DNA of 64,000 bases from Ignelater luminosus (lineage: Eukaryota > Arthropoda > Insecta > Coleoptera > Elateridae). Shown here piece by piece: positions 46,571-59,900 of the stretch; position 1 is the stretch's first letter, and the number at the start of each line of letters is the position of its first letter. Location of the stretch: contig VTPC01090682.1 of NCBI GenBank assembly GCA_011009095.1, positions 1 through 64,000 on the forward strand, given 5' to 3'. The position numbers and the translations under genes were made by a program. The notes under the pieces were generated by a model, which saw only the letters and a program-made list of their open reading frames with translations, ran no database searches and was not told the origin of the DNA.

Positions 46571-49020
46571 TAACAAACACAAAAGCTTATCTCACTGACA
46601 CTAAACTAAAATAAAATCATAGGTAGTCACAAAAACATAATTTGTTGTAGTAAGGTGTGGTCTTGTAATAATAGAATTTTTTTTAAATACATTTTTGACA
46701 ATGGGATTTAAAAACCCAACCAGAGGCACTAAAAAAAAGGACTAATAAGGTAGAGTTAAAACTTAGGGGAAAGGTTTCAAAAGACATCAAAATTTATTAT
46801 AGCCTGCTAACAACAAATTAATAAAAGGCGAATATAATTTTTATTTATTAGAATGATCACGTCGTTAAAACTGGAAATTATAATTATTGGTTTTGGAGGA
46901 AATGGAGGATGTGTTTTGAAAATGTTTTGAAATTCTAATTTGGTTTAATGATTGCTTCTATTATTTCGTATTTTAATGCTATTGATGATGATCTATACCT
47001 ATATTTAACCTTTTCAAAACTTTAAATAATTCTAGGTATTGGTACAAATGTGAGATACAAAGCTCCTATTTCTTTCTTCTAATCTTTCGTTTAATTAATA
47101 ATGTTTCTTTCAATATTTCTTTAGAGATAATAATCAAGTAATAAATGTAGTGGAGCTGTCAGTCACCTCAATGTTTTGCCTAACAATTATTATAACGAAA
47201 AGCGACAGTTATCAATACAGTTTTGAGGCTACTGATAATTTTTAATTATGATGAATTGTTAAAAATATAACTTACTCATGAATACGTAATAAATTAATTC
47301 AGTAATAATTATTTGAGTACTATAACATTACGTGTATAGTTCATTTATGTTTTAATAAAGTTACATTAGTGATCAATAAATCCTAACAAAATATGTACAT
47401 AAAGTTAATTAGGAAAAAGTTACAGTTGCAGATTTTGAAAATTGAAATATACAACTTTGTTTTGTTTACGGATTATCATTTTGGATATCAACAGTTGAAA
47501 CTTCAATATAAGAAAATGACAAACTTAAATTATTAAAGAAATTAATTATTAAGATAAATACCAACAAAGAAAGTTCTTTAGGATTTCTAATTTCTTTATG
47601 AATCTATAATGGTAAACGTGTATCTTCGTTGTGGTGTTTTCTAAAGACTTTTGCTCTATCCCATCACAACGAGACCAATATGAAGTGTTGACTTTTTCAA
47701 CAAGATCAGAATCGGGATCAAACATACCAAGAATAACAAAGCATTATTTTTTGGTTTTAAAAATGAACTTTAGTCTTTGATGATTGGTCTAGGTACTAAA
47801 CCAATAAGAGCAACAGCGTAAACAAATACCAAAAGAGTAAAGGAAAGACAGCGAGTGTTAGCGACATCATTTACGGTCAGGTGTATTAATTTCTTTGGCA
47901 ACCTTTCATATTATGTTTAATCCTTTTGGTTAAATAGTTGAAGAACCACCTTGTTCGTTTTTCTTGGTTTACAAGACTTTTAGCTAACTACGCTATGCTA
48001 ATCTGATCTTGCAACTAAGCTATACCAATCTGATTTTGGATCAAAAATGTTCAGAACAATAGAACTGATACGCAATGACGACTAAATTTCGTTTATTAGA
48101 ATTTTATTTATTACAGTTACGTAGGAATTGTATTTTTTCCTAAAGATTTTATCGAATCTTTGAAAGATTAAATAAATCTAAAACTCATCATCGGAACCAT
48201 TAATTATTCTGAAAGATATACTCATGAAGCAACAAACCCATTGTTTGCATGTCCCAATTACAAGCGTCACAACTCTTCTTACAAGAAGTGCCCAAAACAT
48301 CAGTTTCTAGGATTTGGATGCAGCAGATATGTACGTTTTGAAAATGTTTGCCTTGCCAATGTAGTCAAAATCTGGTTCTTTGAGAACCAAGCCTGAAACA
48401 GTTGCTTCATCGTTTAATCATCGCGTCTGTACTGACAATGTGATGAAATCACTGTATTGCTATACAAAGCAACATTTACAATATTTCAATATCTGCAATT
48501 CAAGAAGCTACGCGTTTCTGTAACTATATTTGAACATTTTGACTAGAAGAAATTATATTAGCCAAATTTTTTAATTTGACATTAGTACGAACGTTCTTTT
48601 TGTTGTATTTCCAAATATTTTGTTCCCATCAAACTGTCTGGTCACATAGTAATTTATGTGTGTACTTGAGGCGCTACACGGCATCTGCTCCTTTCAGCAT
48701 CTAACTTATGTTCGTACGTAGGTAGAGTCACTATTTGACATCCTTTTTGTTGGTTCTGCTTATATATTTTTTGCCTTTTTTCAGGTTCTATTAAAGGAGT
48801 CAAAAACACCAAGCCATTTGCTAATTCAACTGACTGGACAAAAATCCAGATGTAGATTATTTATTAATGGAATAAAATTCTAATTTTTGGTAAACAAATA
48901 GAACTTTTATTTATTTAAAGAAGATAGAGAATAAATTAATAGGGAGTCAAAGAAACTCTTTTAAAATGGAAATGTTGATATTATAAACGTGTTTTTCAGA
49001 CGGACGAACTAACGGATAGT
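46571..49020. other. non-coding, nothing recognised
   Basis: AT-rich DNA. A Cys/His-bearing reading near 48245-48300 (CPNYKRHNSSYKKCPKH) recalls a zinc knuckle of LINE ORF1 proteins but stands alone, and I did not call it. Confidence 0.45.
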
Positions 49021-49370
49021 AAAGCCTATAGTGACCGACAACTAAAGTCCAACCGCGGGTACACCACTAACAAGACAGATCTTGAGACAGCGGTAGTCTT
49101 CTAGGGTCAATGAGAGTTGGTAGTGCCCACCACATTCTTCACGCATAGGAGAGTAGCCTCAAATGGACCTCGCACCAATACCTCAACGGTATCCTCCACG
49201 CAATGTCGGGTGAAGTCTCAGAGAACAGCTGCAGCTGTACCACACAATACTATGCACTAAGAAGTAGCCTCATATAGGGGTTCGCACAACAATATGTAGA
49301 ATCGGGAGAATGATGCGGCTGTCCTTGGAGCAGAGGTTTCACCAATCGTCCAACATCCGCCAACGCCAAT
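49021..49370. other. GC-richer block, unidentified
   Basis: About 350 bp near half GC with abrupt edges against AT-rich DNA. Every frame holds several stops. The sharp composition edges suggest an inserted repeat of unknown type. Confidence 0.35.
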
Positions 49371-52300
49371 GTTTTTTAGTTCTTCTTCCTTGGGACTCTT
49401 CCAGTTATTGGTTTCCCAATACCAGTGTTCTAATTATAATGATTCCAATAAAATGAATATAATACGTTTGGAATTTTGGTTTTATACCCAGAATATACGG
49501 CTGCGCTTTCCACGCTTTCACGTGTACGGAGAAAGGGAAAAATGCTATTTAATATTTTATAAATTCTTAATTAAATATTGAATTCAAAACAATTTTATTA
49601 CAGGAAATTATTGCGGTATGCTCTCGACGCGGTCCGCGAAGATATTTTGAACATTCTGGCTGCGCATGCATGATAAACAAAATAGTTTAACGCCAAAGAT
49701 CGACGGTAAATTTGAAGGTTTATTACACTACTCTAGTGAAATTCAAATTTGACTTCATTCTAGCATGCTTTAATGTTTTATAGTTAAGACTCAACATAAA
49801 AACGGATTTACTTGACACGTGCTTAACCTCAAGGTAAGGAAATAGGAAACTTGAGTTTACCTTGTGGGCGTTAGAAATTAAAAATCATCATGCTAAACTA
49901 ATGTTAATCATAATTATAAAATGATAAAATAATTAATGTTAACAAAAGCTGTTAACGGAACTGATGCTTTGTAAGATAATAGCAAGATGTTTATATTACT
50001 AGTACATACAAAGAGCGGAGTTCTGTAGGTTTTCATAGAAAAAGATAATAGTGATGTCCCAAAAATTTCAAGCAAAAAGAAATATTACAGGTAGTTTAAT
50101 AAAAGGATTTATGTGCAAAAGGCAAGACCTTTTTTTCGTAAAGGTTTAGGGCTTGACGTCATATTCGTTGAAGTAAATAGTCTTAAAAATTTTAACTTTC
50201 AAAGAATGTTAAAAAGCGTGGGACACTACACTAAAATACCTATTCTTCAAGTTCCAGCTTGAACGATTAGATCTGATTTTTTTGCATGTTGAGAATCTGA
50301 AAGAAAGTAGATTCTGAACTTTGGACATCTGCAGTTTTTGGTGTTTAGTCAAATTGAACTCATTCTCGATCTTTAGTCTAACAAACATCTCATGTAGTTT
50401 CAGCCGAAATAATGGAAATGTAAAAAATGGAAATAAAATTCTGCTTTTGTCATAAACAATTTGGCTTGAAGGCACAATTCATTATTTTGATCCCAAACAA
50501 ATTTTGGGTAGAGGCATCAGCAAGGCAAGTTATAGTAGCGATACTCTATTGAGGAATCTAGCATTCTACAAATCCTCATTTCTCCTCATTGTTCCGGTGG
50601 CTGCTATAGAAATCTTTTTCAGCCGTGGTGTGTTTGATACAGTTTCGTTCATGCCAGCTGATGTCATCTCGGATGTAGTGTACTAACACGATCTAAATGA
50701 AACGTTGCTGTGATTTCTGAATGCAAGGTGCTATAATTTGGTGAGATGGTGCAGATTTAGCGTTGGTGACTGAAACAGTGTTTTAGTATTTAGTATAGCT
50801 GCTTTTGTATATAGTAAAAGGATGCTTTGCATGGTCGAACCACTAATGTGCGTGTTATCATGGGGAGTAAGATAATAGATGACCATGTAAGACAGTGACT
50901 GGCAAGGAAAATCTTGAAAACCTACTAATCTCCCGTCCTCGGAGGCATTTGATAGGAAGAACTGCTAGAAGAGCACGAAATGCTTTAAATCCGATAGCAG
51001 TAGACTCGACTAAACCCGGATTGTAACAGAAAATGAGTAGCCTGCGATCCGTTCACTGTCAAAATACGAAGGTAAACTAACTTGAACATTTTTGCTAAAA
51101 AAAACTAATTTTTTGCTTGTGCTACGTGGAGATTTTACTAAACAGTTAACATTTACTGTGATTTCCTTCCACTGATTAACAGTACCCAGTTACATCTAAT
51201 AAAAATTGAAAACCTTAAATGCTTAATGATTTAAATCTCGTGTATGCTAATTATCTTAGAATCTACTCCTATCTACTAAGTAGTTTATTTATGCATTTAG
51301 TGAAGAATTGTTTTTATGGGCCAAGTAGCAGCCTAAATCATATTCTGAATAATTTGGTTTGATCTGATACCTATACTTACCGAAGATAATATTTTAATGT
51401 GCACAACCGTAATCTTATAACTCACTGTCTCGAAAGCATCACAATTGCACATTGACGCAACTATTCTTGTTATTTGTCATTTGTTTACGTAGAACTTGGC
51501 AATTTTACTACAGCTTTATAATATTTGTTAATTTTTATGATTTGCTTATGACTGAAATAGTTAACTACAAGTGAATTTATTAGTTTTCATGCGAGTAATT
51601 ATTTTGCTTTTAAATTTTATAGACATTGCTGTCTGATTAATTGCATGGCCGTATGTTAAACGTCGCTATGCTTTCAGCTGCAATAATTAAAATCCGACTT
51701 ACTGCTTTTATGTCGTATCTTCTGTGAGAGAAAGGTTTACTTATCTTCACTTTTTTTGTTTATGATGTTTTGTTTTAATAGAGGTTTTATCTGGATATGT
51801 ACATGTATGTAACATATAACTAGTGTTGATATGAGCAATCTGTTTCAAAATAAATTTTCAAGCTTTATAAACAATGATCTTTACACATACAGAAAATTCA
51901 TTCAAAACAGTAACTTGCTCAGAATTAGTTTTAGTATATGTAGAACATACCTACATACATTATGCATATAATTCACATTGGTAATTGCATTACGAAATAG
52001 AGTTCACTTGGTACCCAAACAGCCGAGTAAGCAATAATAAACCGAGATTTACAACTTGCATTGTTAATGCAACGTGTAACAACACAGCAATATTGAGGTG
52101 TTTTTATACACCTTCAAGACGGGAACGTAATGCTATGCATTCAGCATTAATGAGAAGGTGTTGCGGTACTTAATTGACCACCAACGTTGATGATGTAAAC
52201 ATCTCGTTATACCTGAGTGTATTTAATTAAGAAGGATATGTATGTATTTACAGAGCTAGCGCAAGCTTAGACTTTGCAAGTACTTACTTGCTGTAAAAGG

Positions 52301-52550
52301 TACGGTTTTTTTGCTGTTTACTGCAATTAACGATAATGACGTAATTGAATCACAAGGAATTGGTGATAGTGGAAATACCTGCTTAAACATAAAAGTGTAG
52401 TTTAAAGTTTACTTAGGATAATGGCAATAAAATAGTTAGATAAACTGCAGTGGCGAGATTTCTAAGATAGTTTTCTTAAATTTTCCGTTATTTCCACTTG
52501 AATGCCAAGAGCATTAAAATCGGAAAAGCATAAATTTTTATAGGACATTT
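49371..52550. other. non-coding, nothing recognised
   Basis: AT-rich DNA with short chance frames only. Confidence 0.5.
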
Positions 52551-53115
52551 GCTAAGAAAATTGCACCGATTCTTGAAGAAGGTAATTTAGCAGAAATCCG
52601 AATTTACTTGGAGAGTACCCACGATATGCGTCAGCTAAAGGCAACAATGGTCATTCCATTTCCGGATTATTTTAGTAGGTCATTAGACGGTAAAGTGCTG
52701 GCCACAGAATTTTCAAAAGGGAGGGAAGTCTAAAATCGACTCGTTTTGGTATTCGTATTTCAAAGTGGAAAGAGGCGTAGGGTGAGGGAGGGTTCGGATT
52801 ACATGTTCGCCTGCGAACTCTGGAAGTAGAAAAGGCGCCGACTAACGCACTTACTGCAGGATAAATTGGGAATTTTCTATCAATCGCATGCTAGAGTACA
52901 TTAAAGGGAATCTGTCGGGTAATTACATAAAGCAAGCAATCCGTTGCCAGTCAGACGCACCATCGTAGCCTTAAACTGGATTTTCTCGACTAATATGTGC
53001 CTTGACAGGTTATGAGATTGTCGCGATATATCGTTTGCCGAATCTCAATCAGAAGCTTGTCACCTGCAGTTCAATCACTGTTCTCTACGAAACTAAACGT
53101 GTTCATCATCCCGTG
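52551..53115. other. GC-richer block, unidentified
   Basis: Roughly 560 bp with higher GC and CpG than its flanks. No domain is visible in any frame. Candidate for a regulatory region, a non-coding exon or an old element. Confidence 0.35.
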
Positions 53116-54438
53116 ATTGAAGATCCTTGAAACACGTTTGCGTTTGTTGGAAACTTTTATTCCAATTTCAATCACTTTAACATCGCCTTTCTAATAAGAT
53201 TTCCTCTTTTTTTCACGTCTGCGGCAGATAAAAAACTGTTACTCTCTTGAAAAGCTACCAAACTGACATCACGTAACAAAAGTGAAAATTTTCTAAAAGA
53301 TAATTTAAGTTTAAAATCTAGCGAATGTGAAAATATTCAAAATTTAAAGTTCAATGAACCCCATTAGTAGAAATGACAGTAGAAAAGGGAGACGACTTAG
53401 AAAATATTAAAAAGAAGAATTCTTATACATTAATTATGTACCTAGTACATACTTCCATTTTCTTAACAATTAGAAAAATAAATAACTCTTAAGCATTCAA
53501 TTTAATTACCTAACATTATTACCCAGCTATTTAAACGTCTGAGTTTGTTTATTCAACGTGTCAATTTATAAAACAGAGCAAGTTTCATAAAACTACAAAG
53601 GTCTTGTGACTTTATGGACTTAAATTTTTAAATAACTGGCCGGCTGTTTGTTCTACTGTTACGAAAATATCCAGTTTTCCAAGCAACATTCATTTTCTTT
53701 GCATTTTGTTAGATTTAGTATCACGGTGTAACTTTATCTCTAAAAAAGAAATTGCAAAAAAATGCAAAGCTTCAAGCTCCTCAATAACATTAAATATTTC
53801 AAGCATGGTTATCGATAACAAACCATACCTGGATTTTCTGGTAATTTCATCTATTTGAAATTTCTAATTAAATACATACAACTCTCTAGTTTCAATTAAC
53901 TTGATAATGTCGATATTTTGCTAAAAGTATGATTTTAAAACTAATTCCCAAATGCGACGTAAGTTTAGGTTATAGGCCCACAGTTTCTAATTGTTACAAA
54001 AAAAACGCAATCAATTCTTTTCCAACAAGGAAATGATAGTTTATTAAATAAAAATCTATTAATTTATGTTAAAAACCCTTCTACACCTTGTGAAAGAGGT
54101 TAAGCACTGGTGGTTATCAACACTGCTAGTTTTATAGAAAGAAGATGCATCAATCGAATAATTATAATTAAAGGAGTATTATCTAATAATATACAGTACT
54201 GAGGAAACCTTTTGGGAAATCTCAATTCTCAAATTCTATTGGTAGTTAACAGCAAAGTATTATTAGAGCCTTATGATTAGTTAACGGATAATCTTTTGAG
54301 TGACTATAGTTATTGGACAAAATCCTGTTTGCAAAAATGTATTTTAGAAAACTTCAAACAAAATCTCTTCTTAACTGCTAAAGTGCAGAGGTTCATCATT
54401 CATGATGTCAAAATAGGCAGCTTGGTCAAAGAACTATG
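53116..54438. other. non-coding, nothing recognised
   Basis: AT-rich DNA up to the TA that flanks the next mariner. No gene or repeat recognised. Confidence 0.5.
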
Positions 54439-54440
54439 TA

Positions 54441-54468
54441 CGAGGGTGGTCTGAAAAGTTTCCGACCT
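54441..54468 (+). repeat. mariner terminal inverted repeat, left
   Basis: 28 bp matching the reverse complement of 55630-55657 with two mismatches, preceded by TA. Confidence 0.92.
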
Positions 54469-54619
54469 CAACGTGAAGATGGCAGCACTCGTAAATAAAA
54501 GCAACTGAATTTCGTTGTTCATCTGTTGACAGTTACTCACCAAAGTTTCAGCCATTTTGGACGCGCAGTTTTTATGTAACAGTCGTTTGAGTGAGTTGAT
54601 GTGAGTTTTTTTTGTGAAA

Positions 54620-55592
54620 ATGGACAAAATCGAGTATCGAGCTGTCATTAAATATTTGTTTTTGAAAGGCAATACGCCTTCGCAAATAAAAGATGAGTTG
54701 GATTCTGTGTATGGGGACTCTGCACCATCATTTACCACAGTGAAATTTTGGGCTGCTGAATTTAAACGTGGCCGTAAGAGCTTGGGAGACGATGAACGTT
54801 CGGGACGTCCAAAAACTGCAACTACCGACAAAAACATCGCCAAAGTTCACCGTATGGTGCTAGACGACCGCCGAATTAAAGTGAGAGAGATAGCAGAGGT
54901 TATGAACATGTCAAAAGAACGTGTTTGTCACATATTAAATCAACATTTAGGCATGAGAAAGCTGTCCGCGCGTTGGGTGCCGCGTTTGCTCACGTTAGAC
55001 CAAAAACGTGTTCGAATGAATATTTCCAACGCTCTTTTGGCGCAGTTTAGGCGAAATAAATCCGAGTTTTGGCGCCGATTAATTACTGTAGATGAAACTT
55101 GGATACACCATTATACGCCCGAAACAAAAATACAGTCCAAACAGTGGACTGCAAAGGGGGAACCAGCTCCAAAAAAAAACAAAAACTGTTTTTTCGGCTG
55201 GGAAAGTGATGGCGACTGTTTTTTGGGATAGTCATGGAGTTATTTTAATCGATTATCTTCAAAAAGGAAAAACCATTACAGGAGCATACTATGCATCATT
55301 ACTTGACAAGCAGAAAAAGAAAATCCTGTTTCACCAAGACAACTGCACCGTCTCACACCTCAGCGGTTGCCATTGCGAAAATCCACGAATTACGGTTTGA
55401 ACTGCTTGACCATCCGCCTTACTTACCAGATCTAGCCCCAAGCGACTTTTTTTTGTTCCCTCATCTAAAAATTGCGCTCGGAACAATTATTTTGCAGAGA
55501 AGAATGCCGAGTACTATTTGAACGGGTTACAGAGATGGGAGCATCGCTGGGAAAAGTGTGTAGAGTTACAAGGAGACTATGTTGAAAAATAA
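54620..55592 (+). pseudogene. mariner transposase with two frameshifts and two deletions
   Basis: DD34D transposase related to irritans-type proteins. The start MDKIEYRAVIKYLFLKG at 54620 is preferred over the ATG 6 bp upstream because it aligns with family starts. The frame is open for about 185 codons: helix-turn-helix, RSGRPKTA linker, MSKERVCHILNQHL, WVPRLLT, and VDETWIHHY with Asp 1. An extra A in the A-run at 55171-55179 shifts the frame into KTVFSAGKVMATVFWDSHG. About 12 codons are missing between YYASLLD and KKKILFHQD, compared with Himar1. One extra base after HQDN (Asp 2, about 55343) shifts it again into APSHTSAVAIAKIHEL and PDLAPSD with Asp 3. A deletion after LKIAL then leads to AEYYLNGLQRWEHRW and GDYVEK, with TAA at 55590-55592. 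All three Asp codons survive, 34 residues between the last two. Confidence 0.9.
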
Positions 55593-55629
55593 AAAAAAAT
55601 TTTCAGAAAAAATGTCTTGTATCTTTGTT

Positions 55630-55657
55630 AGGTCGGAAACTTTTCAAACCACCCTTG
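55630..55657 (-). repeat. mariner terminal inverted repeat, right
   Basis: 28 bp, partner of 54441-54468 with two mismatches, followed by TA. Confidence 0.92.
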
Positions 55658-55659
55658 TA

Positions 55660-56489
55660 TTTATTGTTAGGACTGCTTATTTGAGTTTCATTGCTTAACT
55701 TGAGTATAACGAATTCATCTCAGAAACCCTGTCTTATAAACCTATAAAAGGCATTGGTTGATGTTTCCTTTCCTAATAAACTCTACAAAGCTAATTTAAG
55801 AAGATCGAATGTTTTTCGAAGATATACCACTTTTGGACCTAGCAAATAATTTGCAATAGTTCAATGAAAGAATTTTTATTAAAATTCATAACATGCATTG
55901 AATTATTATAATACCGTATAACCGTAGGTACAGGTTATCTAGCTGATGTTCTTCCGGCTGCTTGGGGGAATGCGTATTTCTTTTAATAGGTCCTTGGGTG
56001 GAAGCCTCTCCTCTTTGGTGAGTATTTGTAATAGAAGAAAATATATTATTAAGTGTACAGCTAATTATAGGAAATCAGTATCTCATATGGAATTTCATAC
56101 AGTCTGTAAAGAAAAGCCTGTCTAATTCGGCTAAAAGGCTGTATGATAAGTTAATTAAAACTTAATTAGTCTGTATGCACTAGTGCTCAAAAACAACTTA
56201 AAAGTTAATAAAAATTATTTTCTCAAAATCAAGGTTTATAGCACAGAAAGGGTCGAATCAAATTGTAAGGTCAAATAGATTACATATCAATAGTCTAATC
56301 TATTTATGTCTAAGCAAAGAATTAACTACGTCTCGGATATTGTGGCATCTAAAAATCGAGAATTAGGACATACGATGTTAAGTCTAATTAGATGTAAAAT
56401 ACATAAGTTCGGCAGATTAAAAGGATATATAACACAGACGAAAGTTAGACAAAAGAGTAATTTGAAAGAATAGCACAACGGTGATGAAA
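55660..56489. other. non-coding, nothing recognised
   Basis: AT-rich DNA. Its right end may include more of the decayed LINE on the minus strand. Confidence 0.45.
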
Positions 56490-56960
56490 GTTGGGTGGAT
56501 TCTTCATAAGAAGACGTCAGCTGCAACAAGAAAATTCAGAATAGATGATGATTCCGCTTTCAGTGACATCTCTGACCACTTGATATGCAAGAAATCTCTT
56601 CGAAGCTTCGACGATCTTTCCTACGATATAATCGTATATCATGGTGTCAGTGAGATAATGATTCAGTCTCGCCATAGGCAATCTTGCGCCTTGCTGATCT
56701 CCAATTGTAGGGAGCTATTACAGTAGGCAAGACATTGCCTTTAAGTTGGACAGCTTTTATATAATTTGATCCGAGCAGGAATTTGGATGGCTTGGGCAAC
56801 CAGTTGCTGTTCGCCGTAGAATTAACTTTTAAAATAGATCTAACGCTTCCTTATCTCTTTAAGCAAGTGGTTGTTCTCCAATCAAATCTGGACAGAAGAC
56901 TTTGTCCCCAAAAGGAAGAGAAGACGAGGTTGAGGTGAGGATGAGTTAGTCTATTGGCTA
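56490..56960 (-). pseudogene. possible R2-type LINE C-terminal fragment
   Basis: On the minus strand a 50-codon frame from about 56817 reads NSNWLPKPSKFLLGSNYIKA then VQLKGNVLPT and ends ETESLSH. This fits the C-terminal region of R2-type non-LTR retrotransposon proteins: a tryptophan-containing lead, YIxxxxLRxNxLPT, then ETLxH just before a Cys/His cluster. In R2 proteins a zinc-knuckle and a restriction-like endonuclease follow; here the CxxC part is not seen. After the stop, YDYIVGKIVEASKRFLAYQV (about 56640) could be the RHxxIVxxI segment. RT motifs are not visible upstream. The match rests on one continuous piece and on order, so the call is tentative. Confidence 0.45.
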
Positions 56961-59900
56961 AGTTGTGGACGGACTCGGTGAATGCTGATGCATTTTTTCT
57001 AGTTGAGGAATCATAATTGGAAGATGGATAATCTTCTTACCGATTGTCTAATAATTCGGTCTATCAAAGTAAGAACATTTCTTTGGATTGATAGGAAATG
57101 AAAGCGCAATATTAATCGCAGTACTATGCATTACTTGATTAATATCAACTTCTGGTTTGACCCTGTCTAATTAGAAAGGTTGGATGTCGATATTTACTTT
57201 AAATACCCCCCGTAACATCCATGTTCGGCTCTGAATAGTGCACTACACCCATCTGTTGGATGAGACGACTCATGCATTGAAATAACGGAGTGGTGTTAAT
57301 AATTTTTTTTTGTTACGATCTAGGCGAAAAGTACATAACATTTACTGATGTTTATGAGAAGGCATCTGCGTTGGAAACTTTTTCTTGTTTGATCCCCGCT
57401 TCCAACCCCGATAAGGAAGCTACCGTTCGTTAAGAACAAAATTAAATATTATTGGTGAGATGGGAACGTCTCGTTTTATCCCTTTTTGTATGTGGATCTT
57501 TGTTGTGGTAGAGTTGATAGTTCAAACAATACGAGCTAAGAATATACTGGAAGGTGATGCACGTTAAAGCGCTGCAAACATTGTATGATTGAAGAGTCAG
57601 AAACTGAGTCGAACACCTTACGCAATCGCCATCGGTTCTCGTTAAGCTCAGGTGTAGCGGAATGATAAGCAAGCAGGATAACCACTCCACAACTTAATAA
57701 ACCTGTCAAAACACAACATAACAGTAAATGACTTCCAGTTATTGATGTCCGCTACATTACCCTTTTTAGGTATTAATACCGTTCTGAATTCTTAGAATAT
57801 TGACGAACAGTTGCCTAAAAACAGTATTGTATTATAAAATAACACTAATCGTGAAATAGGTAGTGGACGCGATGATTTTATGTTAGATTCGTCCGGACTC
57901 ACCGATTTGGATTTAATGTCCTTGAATTGAATTGAATGTCTTCGATTATTATGGGTGTCGTCCGTCTGTGTCTTGAGAGTGACAGGATGTCTTTTTCAGT
58001 GGAAGGACCCAAGATTTCAATTTAATATCATGATTACTTTCACGGATAGATAAGCATTTGTTACTTCTATTATTGTTTGTCTTTGTTATGTGTTTATTTG
58101 AGATTTATCTTTATAAGGGATAAGTTAATAATAAATCGATTTGTTACACCTATTTGAATATTTACGTTCTCATTTACTGCTTCCACTTCTAACTCATGCC
58201 CAAAGGTTCCAACTGAAACTTAGTACATCAAGGTTAATTATAATAACCTAAAAAGTTCAATGTAAAAAATCTATGGATATTGATGTTGCTATGTTTTTGG
58301 TAGTAGCTGAAGCTAAATTCCTCTCTAGTACATTAGCTGACAGATACCGTTCCCAATTATCTGATACCAGTAAATAACGGGTGTTCAGAAACTTGCGTCA
58401 TCAATATGTTTATATATAAACTAAAAAACTCCTTTCTGAAATAAGCTTATTTAAAGTTCCTAGTTCTTTGTAATACGTCTACGTGTTAATGACCATGTAA
58501 TATGACAAGAGTTATTAGATACTCTTTATAAACAAACCTCAGGAACTTCGACATTTAACAGCTTCCGCACGCTGTATTGTTTCTATCCTTTATTCCTATG
58601 GAAACTATCAAATATTGTATAAGTAATACTTAGTTTCTAATTTCTATTTTTAGTTTACCAACGGACTTTAGAAACACAAAAAAAATCTTCGTCCGTTCGT
58701 TACAACCACCAGCTTAATAGTGGCGTTTGTCACTTTGTAAAGCATTATGCATTTTTAAACATTTAATTATTAAGTAACTATGCTTTTAAGATTAAAAATA
58801 ACAGAGAAATCGCTTTAAAGCATGGAAAAAGGACTGGAAGTACCTTTATAATGAGTATTTTAATTTTCAGAAGTTTTTAAGTAAATTATTTTATGGTAAT
58901 AAGAAAATTTAATATTTTTCTTCCGTATCTGTTAAAGCTTCATCATCAAATCTTACAAATTTTACATAAAAATGAAAGTACCTATAACTTTTTAATTTTG
59001 TTACAGAAAGCAATCAACAAGTAATTAAATTTGCATAAATTTTATTTTTCAAAGATTTTTAACATTAGCATGCAAATTTCATAAATTTGTGAGGTTCCCA
59101 TTAAAAAAACAAGAGATAGAGATTTCCACACTCCAAATACATTATTAATTATCTCAGTTCAGTTAAAAGGTAAAATATTATGAAACTTTTTAAATGAGGC
59201 TTTCAAATGTTCATAATTTTATTATTTTAGGGTTATGATAAACACATAAATTAGTAAAATATCAAAAACCAAGGAAGTTTGGAAATTACATACAATAAAA
59301 GTTTTTCTTTAGAAGCCTTGAGCTTTTTGTGTATAGATAATTCAGGAAACATTTTCAACTATTTGTTCAAACATTTTTATATTTAGATCTTCTTGCAGAC
59401 TATTATCTAAGACACCGTAAGGAATATTACAAAGGCATTACACAAATGGTTTTACAAATATACAGGGCGTCACCAAAAAATATTAACAAAACTTGTTTTT
59501 TTATATAATTAATATTTTTTATTCACAGTGTACGTTTTAGGAAACAGACACGGGCCAAACGGCCCGCAAAACCCTGGATAATCTGGCTATATGATATTCT
59601 CTGTGTTCTTCCAAAATATGTATAATACATCTTCATTTGTTCTTGGTATTAAATTTATTATTTCAGCAACTATAAAATGTGAAAGTTTTTCCGCAAGCAG
59701 ATCTCTCGTAAACAATCATGGCCAACCTGAATACGTATATTTGTCGTTGATCTGTAAGAGCAAATTGTCCTAGTGAGTCAATTTTGGTTATTCTAGAGAT
59801 TTAGGTAAGACACGAAATGGTAGAGTAACGAATTGAATAGCACCCATAAACTTTGCATTTTTTTCCATTTGGAATGTGGTCGTAGAACGATTATTTGAAA

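Larger units (their letters stand above)
54441..55657 (+). mobile_element. mariner transposon, both ends present, interior shortened
   Basis: A mariner of 1217 bp with 28-bp terminal inverted repeats (two mismatches), starting CGAGGGTGGTCTGAAAAGTT, and TA on both sides (54439-54440 and 55658-55659). The transposase gene is broken by at least two frameshifts and two deletions, which explains why the element is shorter than the usual about 1290 bp. Its ends differ from those of the mariners at 2888 and 33526, so it is a third full lineage in the window. Confidence 0.94.

Noticed and set aside
48240-48300. Cys/His reading CPNYKRHNSSYKKCPKH, like a LINE ORF1 zinc knuckle
   Set aside because: Isolated, with irregular spacing, and no neighbouring ORF1 or RT sequence.
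54400-54843. 147-codon open frame on the minus strand
   Set aside because: It is antisense to the mariner transposase N-terminus at 54620 and shows no protein features of its own.
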